Notes under the pieces: generated by a model | Databases searched by the model: none | What the model was told of the DNA's origin: nothing | What the model saw: the letters and a program-made list of their open reading frames with translations, nothing else | Shown: piece after piece, positions 1 to 10,000 of the stretch | Position numbering within the stretch: position 1 is the stretch's first letter | How the letters are laid out: every line of letters starts with the position of its first letter | Translations under genes and position numbers: made by a program | From: SG8-30 sp963715485 | Lineage (GTDB): Bacteria; Pseudomonadota; Gammaproteobacteria; Steroidobacterales; Steroidobacteraceae | DNA length: 64,000 nucleotides | Direction: 5' to 3' | Assembly (NCBI GenBank): GCA_963715485.1 | Contig: OY970244.1 | Location: forward strand, 2,666,001-2,730,000

Positions 1-1
1 G

Positions 2-88
2 TACCGGGTGGGCGAAAACCGCAATTGTATAGAGCTTCGCGTCTTGCGACAGTCCGGACGGCCAGTGACTGGAGGCGACCCGGAATGA
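2..88 (+). CDS. possible C-terminal end of an upstream gene (partial)
   Basis: Frame 2 is open from the first base of the window to a TGA at 86-88 and would encode the last 28 residues of a protein ending in GRPVTGGDPE. The stop lies 13 nt before the next gene's ATG, which would suit an operon. The peptide is too short to recognise, and another frame is also open here, so this is only a possibility. Nothing else is visible in the first 100 bases. Confidence 0.25.
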   Translation, partial: YRVGENRNCIELRVLRQSGRPVTGGDPE

Positions 89-101
89 AGGAATCGCGGC
101 G

Positions 102-2126
102 ATGAGCCCGCTTGGCATCAGCCTGCTTCTGCTGGTGGCGTTTGCCGCCTTTGCATGGCTGGCGGCGCGGAAACTGCGCATCGTGGCCAGCCTGCAGCCG
201 GAGGTCCGCTGGGACCACCCGGCGGCACGCCTCGAAAGCGTCCTCCTTGACGGCTTCCTGCAGCGGCGCATGATCCGCCGCGAATGGAAGCCAGGCTTGA
301 TGCACACGGTGATCTTCCTCGGCTTCATGTCGCTGCTGCTGCGCAAGCTGCAGCTGATCGCGATCGGCTACGACGAAACCTTCGCCGTCACCGGCCTGGC
401 TGGCGGCCTTTTCGCCGGGTTCAAGGACCTGGTCGAGGTCGCGGTGCTGCTCGCGGTCGCCTATGCGTTCTACCGCCGTCTCCTGCTCAAGCCCTTGAGG
501 CTGGAACCGAATCGCGAAGGCCTGCTGGTGTTGTCGCTGATCACGGCCATCATGCTGACCGACTTCGCCTTCGATGGCTTCCGCTTTGCTCTGCTGTCGG
601 GCGCCGACGCGGGCATCGCGCACGAGCGGGCTTTTGCCCCGGTTGGGGGAGCGCTTGCAACGGCATTCTCGGGCCTTCCCGAGGCGACGCTGCAGGCCGG
701 ATACCAGGCAGCCTACTGGCTGCAGATGTGCACGGTGCTCTGCTTCCTGGTGCTGCTGCCTGCCGGCGAGCACTTTCACATCGTCACGGCGCTACCCACC
801 CTGTTCTTCCGCCGCGGCAGGCCTGCCAATGAGGTCCCCGGTATAGACCTCGAGAAACTGATGGGCGACGGCGCCGACGAGGCGGAAATGAAGGTCGGCG
901 TCAAGAACGCAAGCGACCTCGTCTGGAAGGACGCACTCGACGCCTTTACCTGCACGGAATGCGGTCGCTGCAAGGACGCCTGCCCGACTTTCCTGACCGG
1001 CAAGCCACTGTCCATGAAGTGGGTCAACGACAGTCTCAAGCATCACTTGATGGATAACCGCGAGGCAATCGTGGCCGGCGGTGAAGCGGCGGAAGCTCTG
1101 CCGCCTCTCGTTCCCGACGTGATCGACGACGATACCCTGTGGGCCTGTACCACCTGTGGCTACTGCGAGACGGCCTGCCCGATCGAGCTCGAGCACCTGC
1201 CCAGGTTCTTCCGGATGCGCCAGCACCGGGTCATGATGGACGGTGAGTTTCCGCATGAGCTGAAGGCCGTATTCCACGCCTATGAGGTCCAGTCCAACCC
1301 GTGGGGCTTGCCGGCAGACACCCGCGGTGACTGGGCGAAGGACCTCGACGTGCCGCTGGCGCGAACGACCGAAGATGTCGCCGGCCTCGACTACCTGTAC
1401 TACGTCGGTTCGGCGGAATCCTTCGACCCGCGGGGCCAGAAGATTGCGAGGGCCTTCGCCGAGATCTTGAAGCAGGCCGGCGTCAAGTTCGCGATCCTCG
1501 GATCCGACGAGCCTTCGACCGGCGAATGCGTGCGCCGCGCAGGGAACGAAATGCTCTTCCAGGAACTGGCAACCACGCTGGTAGAGCGGTTGAACGGCCT
1601 CGGGGTGACCCGTATCGTCACCTGCGATCCGCACGCCTTCAATTCGCTTGCCAACGAGTATCCTGCCTTCGGGGGACACTGGCAGGTCTTGCACCACACG
1701 CAGTTGTTGAGCGAACTGCTGCAACAAGGTCGAATCAGGGTCAACCGGGCATTCGAGCGCGTAGTGCTGCATGACCCCTGCTATCTCGGTCGGCACAATG
1801 ACGAGTTCGACGCGCCCCGCGCGCTGCTGCGGAATCTCGTCAAGGATCAGCCGCTGGAATTCCCGCTGCACCGTGAGAAGGCCATGTGCTGCGGCGCGGG
1901 CGGCGGGCGGATGTGGATGGAGGAAACGCTCGGCACGCGCATCAACGTGCTCAGGACCGAGCAGGCCCTGGCGCTGTCGCCCACCGTGATCGCCACCGCC
2001 TGCCCCTATTGCACAGTCATGCTGGGCGATGGCCTGAAGACGCTGGGCCAGGAGGACTCAGTCCGCACGCAGGATATCGCCGAGCTGGTGGCCGCGGCGA
2101 TGGTTCGCGCCGCTGACGCCAAATAG
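102..2126 (+). CDS. membrane Fe-S oxidoreductase, EtfD/HdrD-like
   Basis: This 674-residue protein joins an N-terminal membrane domain of about five helices, resembling the nitrate reductase gamma subunit, to two [4Fe-4S] ferredoxin motifs (CTECGRCKDACPT near residue 284 and CTTCGYCETACPI near 347) and a C-terminal pair of CCG domains (HDPCYLGRH near 555, MCCGAGGGRMW near 595). This architecture is that of the EtfD-type oxidoreductases thought to pass electrons from electron-transfer flavoprotein to membrane quinones during fatty-acid oxidation. The start is preceded by AAGGAA at good spacing. Downstream acetoacetyl-CoA synthetase and the acyl-CoA dehydrogenase elsewhere in the window fit acyl-CoA catabolism. 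No etfAB genes are in view, so the partner is inferred. It could also be called a heterodisulfide-reductase-related protein. Confidence 0.85.
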   Translation: MSPLGISLLLLVAFAAFAWLAARKLRIVASLQPEVRWDHPAARLESVLLDGFLQRRMIRREWKPGLMHTVIFLGFMSLLLRKLQLIAIGYDETFAVTGLAGGLFAGFKDLVEVAVLLAVAYAFYRRLLLKPLRLEPNREGLLVLSLITAIMLTDFAFDGFRFALLSGADAGIAHERAFAPVGGALATAFSGLPEATLQAGYQAAYWLQMCTVLCFLVLLPAGEHFHIVTALPTLFFRRGRPANEVPGIDLEKLMGDGADEAEMKVGVKNASDLVWKDALDAFTCTECGRCKDACPTFLTGKPLSMKWVNDSLKHHLMDNREAIVAGGEAAEALPPLVPDVIDDDTLWACTTCGYCETACPIELEHLPRFFRMRQHRVMMDGEFPHELKAVFHAYEVQSNPWGLPADTRGDWAKDLDVPLARTTEDVAGLDYLYYVGSAESFDPRGQKIARAFAEILKQAGVKFAILGSDEPSTGECVRRAGNEMLFQELATTLVERLNGLGVTRIVTCDPHAFNSLANEYPAFGGHWQVLHHTQLLSELLQQGRIRVNRAFERVVLHDPCYLGRHNDEFDAPRALLRNLVKDQPLEFPLHREKAMCCGAGGGRMWMEETLGTRINVLRTEQALALSPTVIATACPYCTVMLGDGLKTLGQEDSVRTQDIAELVAAAMVRAADAK

Positions 2127-2191
2127 CCCGTACCGTTCCCGGATGGTATGCGGCTGGGGATCGTTCGCATGACTTTCCCCGCGTCGCGCCG

Positions 2192-2219
2192 GTGACCGTG
2201 CAGATCGATGCGCTATCAT
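2192..2219 (+). promoter_or_regulatory. candidate promoter of acetoacetyl-CoA synthetase gene
   Basis: A -10-like TATCAT lies at 2214-2219, and a weak -35-like GTGACC at 2192-2197 sits 16 nt upstream of it. It is about 28 nt before the ATG at 2248. The -35 match is poor, so this is a guess from position and the -10 only. Confidence 0.25.
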
Positions 2220-2247
2220 TCGCGAGCCTCGACGCAATGAGCGACCA

Positions 2248-4193
<1,946 letters not shown>

Positions 4194-4197
<4 letters not shown>

Positions 4198-5318
4198 CCA
4201 GTCGCACTAAACCCAGATCGCCAGGGCTCGCGGCCGCCTACGACCGCGAGCTCGCGCGTCATGGCTATTCCGCCGATTCCGCACAGCAGGCTGCTATCGA
4301 TCGCCTCGAGACTCTGCGCAGTGCGCTTGACCGCGCCGGCCGTGGTGAGGCCGGGCTGACACAGCGGCTGCTCACCCGTCTCGGCCGGGTGCCGCGACGC
4401 GAAGCGGTCCAGGGCGTTTACCTGTGGGGCGGCGTGGGACGTGGCAAGACCTTCCTGATGGACCTGTTCTTCGCCAGCCTGCAGGTGCCTGCACGCCGCA
4501 CCCACTTCCACCGCTTCATGCAGGAAGTACACGCCCGCCTGCGGGAAAACCAGGATCTGGCGGACCCGCTGGCGCAGGTCGCCGCCGGGATCGGAGCCAA
4601 CTGCCGCGTACTTTGCCTGGACGAGCTCCATGTCGGAGACATCGCCGATGCCATGATCCTGGCGGGCCTTTTCGGCGGTCTTGTGAGCAACGGGGTGAGC
4701 CTCGTCCTGACCTCAAACCTTCCGCCACGCGAGCTCTATCGCGACGGTCTGCAGCGGCAGCGCTTCGTCCCGGCCATCGAACTGATCGAACGGCATACGA
4801 CGCTGGTGGCCGTCGACGGCGGTACCGACTACCGCTTGCGCCAGCTGGAGCGCGCGCCGCTATATGTAAGCGCCAGGACCTACAATGCGGAGGCCCTGCT
4901 CGCGCAGCGCTTCGAGGCCATCGCCGGCCAGCCCGGGGAAGCAGGAGGCGCCATTGAAATCGAGTCGCGGGAGATCCCGGTGCGGCGCAGGTGCGTGGGC
5001 GTCGTCTGGTTCGGTTTCAGCGAGCTATGCGACGGGCCACGCTCGCAACTCGACTACATCGAGATCGCTCGCACCTATCACACCGTCGTGGTTTCCGGCA
5101 TACCGCGATTCGACGCCAGCCAGGACAACCAGGCGCGGCGCTTTATCGCGTTGGTCGATGAATTCTACGATCGAGCCGTGAAGCTGGTGCTGTCCGCCGA
5201 AGGACCGCCGACAGACCTCTATCATGGCGAGCGCCTCGCCTTCGAGTTCCAGCGAACGGCCAGTCGCCTGACCGAGATGCAGACGCGGGCCTACCTGGAG
5301 AGGCCCCATCGACCGTGA
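4194..5318 (+). CDS. zapE: ZapE/AFG1-family AAA-like ATPase, probable CTG start
   Basis: ZapE is a cytoplasmic P-loop ATPase linked to Z-ring constriction in Escherichia coli, and its mitochondrial relative AFG1 works in protein quality control. The protein has Walker A GGVGRGKT, Walker B VLCLDELHV, and the family motifs HFHRFM, LTSNLPPRELY, RRFIALVDEFYD and LKFEFQR-like LAFEFQR. Frame-conserved ZapE N-terminal sequence (AAAYDRELARHGYSADSAQQ) is encoded from about 4230, but between the in-frame stop at 4173-4175 and the GTG at 4389 there is no ATG, GTG or TTG. The only near-standard start is CTG at 4194, which forms a CTGA overlap with the aacS stop and gives 374 residues, close to the 375 of E. 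coli ZapE. The GTG at 4389 would delete about 65 conserved residues. Confidence 0.85.
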
Positions 5319-5335
5319 CCGGAGCATGGAATTCC

Positions 5336-6382
5336 TCAGATAACTCCGCGCCTCTCCTGATCAAGCTCGATCGACTCGAACAGGGCCTTGAAATTCCCTT
5401 CGCCGAAGCCCTCGTTGCCCTTGCGCTGGATGATCTCGAAAAAGATCGGACCGATGACGTTCTGAGTGAAGATCTGCAGGAGGATGCCGTCGTCCGCGGA
5501 ACCGTCGATGAGGATATTGCGACTCTGCAGTTCCTCGAGCTCCTCGCGATGGCCCGTCACCCGGGCTTCCACGCCCTCGTAGTAGGTGGCCGGCGTCTCC
5601 TGGAACACCACTCCGTTGGCGCGTAGCGCATCGACCGTCCTGTAGATGTCGTCGGTCGCCAGCGCGATGTGCTGGATGCCTTCGCCCTGGTACTCGCGCA
5701 GGTATTCCTCGATCTGACTCTTGTCATCCTGAGATTCGTTGATGGGAATGCGAATCTTGCCGCAGGGGCTGGTCATGGCGCGGCTGAACAGCCCGGTCTT
5801 CTTGCCCTCGATGTCGAAGTAACGGATTTCCCGGAAGTTGAACAGCTTCTCGTAGAAGCCGGCCCAGAGATTCATGTTGCCGCGCTGCACGTTGTGCGTC
5901 AGGTGGTCTATCAGCGTCAGGCCGGCGGGCTGAATGTGGGCAGGCGCGGTTACGGGCACGAAGTCGACGTCGTAGATGCTCGAGCCATCGTAGCGGTCGA
6001 CAAGGTAGATCAGGCTACCGCCGATGCCGCGGATGCTCGGGATGTTCAGCTCCATCGGCCCGGCGGTATCCGGGCCGGCCTCGGCGCCGAGTTCCAGCGC
6101 CCGCTCGTATGCAAGGGCCGCATCCCTGACTCGAAACGCCATCGCGCAGGCAGACGGGCCGTGCTGGGCGGCAAACTGCTGACCGAACCCATCCGGCTCC
6201 GCATTGATGATGAAGTTCACGTCGCCCTGCCGGTGCAGCGTGACGTTCTTGCGCCGGTGCCGCGCGACTACGGGAAAGCCCATTCGCTCGAACAGGCTGC
6301 GCAGCAGCTCCGTGTCCGGCGCGGTGTACTCGACAAACTCGAAGCCGTCGGTGCCCATCGGGTTCTCGAACAGATCGGCCAT
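5336..6382 (-). CDS. hpd: 4-hydroxyphenylpyruvate dioxygenase
   Basis: This 348-residue non-haem iron enzyme converts 4-hydroxyphenylpyruvate and O2 to homogentisate in tyrosine catabolism. Two vicinal-oxygen-chelate halves are present. The expected metal ligands are visible as the His of LIDHLTHNV, the His of IQHIALATDDI, and the Glu of IFFEIIQRKG, followed by the family C-terminal GFGEGNFKALFESIE. The start at 6382 (MADLFENPMGTDGFEF) was chosen because it matches the family N-terminus; the frame remains open further upstream but that part is not HPPD-like and runs across the promoter region. Downstream homogentisate genes are not in the window. A MarR regulator is divergently transcribed and probably controls it. 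Confidence 0.95.
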   Translation of the reverse strand: MADLFENPMGTDGFEFVEYTAPDTELLRSLFERMGFPVVARHRRKNVTLHRQGDVNFIINAEPDGFGQQFAAQHGPSACAMAFRVRDAALAYERALELGAEAGPDTAGPMELNIPSIRGIGGSLIYLVDRYDGSSIYDVDFVPVTAPAHIQPAGLTLIDHLTHNVQRGNMNLWAGFYEKLFNFREIRYFDIEGKKTGLFSRAMTSPCGKIRIPINESQDDKSQIEEYLREYQGEGIQHIALATDDIYRTVDALRANGVVFQETPATYYEGVEARVTGHREELEELQSRNILIDGSADDGILLQIFTQNVIGPIFFEIIQRKGNEGFGEGNFKALFESIELDQERRGVI

Positions 6383-6422
6383 GAATGATCCCCGCGTCGC
6401 GTGGTCCGGGCGGCGCCTTTTA

Positions 6423-6436
6423 GTTACAATTGAAAC
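6423..6436. promoter_or_regulatory. palindromic operator between hpd and marR
   Basis: GTTACAATTGAAAC is a 14-bp inverted repeat, with only the A/A pair at positions 4 and 11 unpaired, centred on CAATTG in the 96-bp divergent region. It has the look of MarR-family operators (GTTnCAATTGnAAC). It sits 3 bp upstream of the TATAAT at 6440, so bound protein would block RNA polymerase. Binding by the adjacent MarR protein is inferred. Confidence 0.6.
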
Positions 6437-6439
6437 CAT

Positions 6440-6445
6440 TATAAT
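6440..6445 (+). promoter_or_regulatory. -10 element of marR promoter
   Basis: A perfect TATAAT lies 33 nt before the marR ATG. No good -35 is seen at the correct distance; the region upstream is occupied by the palindromic operator. The hpd promoter on the opposite strand must lie in the same short AT-rich stretch. Confidence 0.45.
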
Positions 6446-6478
6446 CACGGGGCCACATCCCGTGGCAAGGATGAACAC

Positions 6479-6955
6479 ATGCCCGGACGGTATGCCAGCA
6501 GCGACGAACTGCACCTGGAACGATTCCTGCCGTATCGCCTGTCGCTCCTGACCAATACGGTTTCCGCCGCCATTGCTGACGCCTATGCGACCCGTTACGA
6601 GTTGACCATTCCCGAGTGGCGTGTCATCGCAGTGCTGGCCCACGCCCCGGGATTGTCGGCAGCCGAAGTGGCCGAGCGAACCGGCATGGACAAGGTGGCG
6701 GTAAGCCGCGCCGTCACCCGGCTCCTGCGCCATCGGCGCCTGAAACGCCGCCAGACGTCGGCTGACCGTCGTCGTTCCCGACTGGAGCTGTCGGCCGGAG
6801 GTCGCAATGTATACAGCCGTATCGCACCCTGGGCACTGCGCTACGAACGCGAACTGCTCAAGGCCCTCGAGCCCGGGGAATTCAGGGTTCTCGATGCGGC
6901 CCTGAGCAAGCTGCTGGACCGGGCACGCGCCATCGCGACCGGACAGGGATCCTGA
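6479..6955 (+). CDS. MarR-family transcriptional regulator
   Basis: This 158-residue protein has the MarR winged-helix layout: a recognition-helix segment LSAAEVAERTGMDKVAVSRAVTRLL near residues 58-82 followed by the wing RRQTSADRRRSRLELS with its typical D-x-R-x(3)-L pattern. It is divergent from hpd and an apparent MarR-type palindrome lies between them, so it probably represses hpd and itself in response to an aromatic ligand. AAGGA eight nt upstream supports the ATG at 6479. It could be equivalent to HmgR/HpaR-type regulators, but the ligand cannot be read from the sequence. Confidence 0.88.
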   Translation: MPGRYASSDELHLERFLPYRLSLLTNTVSAAIADAYATRYELTIPEWRVIAVLAHAPGLSAAEVAERTGMDKVAVSRAVTRLLRHRRLKRRQTSADRRRSRLELSAGGRNVYSRIAPWALRYERELLKALEPGEFRVLDAALSKLLDRARAIATGQGS

Positions 6956-7003
6956 ATCAGTCAATTGCGGTTGCCAACAACCTCCGATGGGCCGCGCTGA
7001 ACG

Positions 7004-7009
7004 TATAAT
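7004..7009 (+). promoter_or_regulatory. -10 element upstream of glutamate dehydrogenase
   Basis: TATAAT lies 86 nt before the gdh ATG in an otherwise GC-rich intergenic stretch. No acceptable -35 occurs 16-18 nt upstream (TTGCCA at 6971 is too far), so activator dependence or a false match are both possible. Confidence 0.35.
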
Positions 7010-7095
7010 TCGGTATCTGTCACCTCGCGCCCTAGGCGGTCGACCGAGATCTGTGTCCGGGACCTGCCACCGGCGACGGGATCAAAGGAACCTCC

Positions 7096-10000
7096 ATGCT
7101 TGGCAATGTCCCGGCTGAACGCCTCAAGATCATCGAGGGCATCGCGGCTCGAGCCGGGAAGCTCGCGAAGCGCAGTAGCCCTGTCGACGCCGGCGACCTG
7201 GCTCGCGCCTACTACCACGGCGTATCGGAAACCGACCTGGCAACGCGCACGACCGACAACCTCGCAGGCGCGGCGTTGGCCCACCTGCAGGTTGCCCGGA
7301 CGCGACAGGCAGGCGAGGCAATTGTCCGCGTTTTCAACCCTGATCTGAAGCGCGACGGCTTCGCATCCGAACACACCGTGATCGCGCTGGCCACGGACGA
7401 CATGCCGTTCCTGGTGGACTCCATCGGAATCGTGTTCACCCAGGGCGGGTACAAGGTTTACTTCATCGCCCATCCAGTCCTGGCCGTGACCCGCGATTCA
7501 CACGGCCGCCTCAAGCAGCATTACTTGGATAATGCGCCGGCGACCGCAGGGGCCGAATCGTGGCAACTGATCGAGATCGAGCGGCTGGACGACCCAGCGA
7601 AGATCGATGCTCTTCGTCACAAGCTGCTCGAGTCCCTCGAGGACGTGCGCTGCGCGACCGGCGACTGGATGAAGATGCGTCAGAGGGCGCGCGAAATTGC
7701 CGCACAGATCGAGGTAAGCCCGCCACCGGTACCTGCCGCAGAGGCACTGGAGGTCAAGTCGCTGCTCGAGTGGATGGAGGACAACCACTTCACCCTGCTC
7801 GGTTACCGCGAGTATCGGCTGAAACGGGGCCGGGCACGCGACCTGCTGGAGCCAGTGACCGAGACGGGCCTCGGCCTGCTACGCCCGGGCAGAAAGCGGG
7901 CCGACTCGGCGAAACCGGTCATCCTGGCGGGCGACATCCGCAAGTTTGCCCGGTCGAAAGAGCTCCTGCTGATCACCAAGGCAAATTCGATATCCACGGT
8001 GCATCGGGCAACCCACCTCGACTACGTCGGAATCAAGATCTTCGACCGGCGTGGGGAGGTCAGCGGCGAGCGGCGGTTCGTCGGCCTGTGGACTTCCACT
8101 GCCTATAGCAGCAGTCCGCGCGACATCCCCGTGCTGCGGCACAAGATCCAGCGCGTAATTGCGCACTTCGGGCTGGCGCCGTCGAGCCACGACGGCAAGG
8201 CGGTGATGCACGCGCTGGAGGTCTACCCGCGCAATGAACTCTTCCAGGCCGGCGTGCCTGAGCTCATCCGGATGGTGCGAGGGATAGTCAATCTCTACGA
8301 GCGGACGGAAGTCAGATTGTTCACGCGACGTGACGACTTCCGGCGATTTTACTCCTGCCTGCTGTACGTGCCGCGCGATCACTACAACACACAGGTCAGG
8401 CAGCGCATCGAGCAGATCGTCATGGAGGTGCTGGGCGGGATCGAGCTGGAATCGCAGGTGCAGTTGTCCGAGTCACTACTGGCACGCGTCTACCTGCTGG
8501 TGCGTACCAGCCCGGACGACCTACGCCGGGTGGACATGACCGCCCTGGAGCGGAGGATCGCAGAGACAGTCCGCACCTGGCCGGACCGTTTCCGCGAAGC
8601 GCTGGCAGGCCGGGTCGGGCAGGTTGGCCTGGCCGAATTGTTCCGCCGACTGGGCAGCGCCTTCCCCGCCGCCTACCAGGAAGACACGCCCCCGGAACTG
8701 GCCATCGAGGACGTTGTCAGGCTCGAGGAGCTGCGCGAGGACCCGGCCCGCCTGGTCATGCGTCTCTACCGACCGGCTGACCAGCCGGAACACAAGGTCC
8801 AGCTCAAGCTGTTTCGACGGGGTGCCCCGATCCCCATCTCGGACGTGCTGCCCACCATCGAGAACCTGGGCCTGAAGCTGATCAGCGAGCGGCCTTACGA
8901 ACTGGAAATCCAGGGCGAACCGTGGTGGATCCAGGACTTCGAGCTCGAACACCCGCGCCGGGTCACGATCGACCTGGCCGCCGACGGCCCGCGCTTCCGC
9001 GACAAGATCACCCAGGTCTGGCTCGGCAATTCGGAGAACGACGGGTTCAACCGGCTGGTCCTCGCGGCTGACCTGCACTGGCGCCAGGTGACAGTGCTGC
9101 GCACCTATGCCCGCTGGTTCGTCCAGCTGGGCCTGCCGCTTTCGCAGGCCTACATGGAGGAAGCGCTGGCAACCAACCCCACGGCCGCCGCCCACCTGGT
9201 CGGCTTGTTCGAAGCTCGCTTCGATCCGTCCCTCACGGCGACTGCACGCGCCAAGCAGGAGGCGCGGCACCGCCAGGCGCTCGGAAAGGTGCTTGCCGGA
9301 ATCAACCGCGTCGACGACGACCGTATCGTTCGCGCCTTTCTCGCGGCTATCAACGCGACCCTGCGTACGAGCTATTACAAGAAGAGCGCCGACGGCGCCG
9401 ACCGTCCATACCTGTCGATCAAGATCGACTCGCGTGCCGTACCGGATGCGCCGCTACCGCGCCCGATGTTCGAGATCTTCATGCACTCGCCACGGGTCGA
9501 GGGCGTGCACCTGCGCATGGGCAAGGTCGCGCGAGGCGGTATCCGCTGGTCCGACCGTCGGGAAGACTTCCGCACGGAGGTCCTGGGACTGATGAAGGCC
9601 CAGAACGTCAAGAATACGGTAATCGTACCAGTGGGCTCCAAGGGCGGGTTCGTCCCGCGGCGGCTGCCCGGCTCACGCGATGAGGCGCAGTCGGAAGGCA
9701 CCGAGTGCTATCGCCTGTTCATACGCTCGCTGCTCGACCTGACAGACAACCTGGTTGGCGGCAAGGTGGTCCCGCCGGCCGGCGTTGTGCGCGCCGACCC
9801 GGATGACCCCTATCTGGTGGTCGCGGCCGACAAGGGTACGGCCAGCTTTTCCGACCTCGCCAACGAGATCGCCGCGGAATACGGCTACTGGCTCGGCGAC
9901 GCATTTGCCTCCGGCGGCTCGGTGGGCTACGACCACAAGAAGATGGGGATCACCGCGCGCGGCGGCTGGGAGTGCGTGAAGCGCCATTTCCGCGAATGCG

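Noticed and set aside
36..103. Second open frame at the left edge of the window
   Set aside because: Frame 1 is also open to 103 but is rich in Arg and Ser without recognisable features; only the frame 2 tail ending at 88 was kept, at low confidence.
5336..6964. Long 542-codon version of the hpd gene
   Set aside because: The extra 194 residues run antisense through the MarR gene and its promoter and have no family similarity; the HPPD N-terminus starts at 6382.
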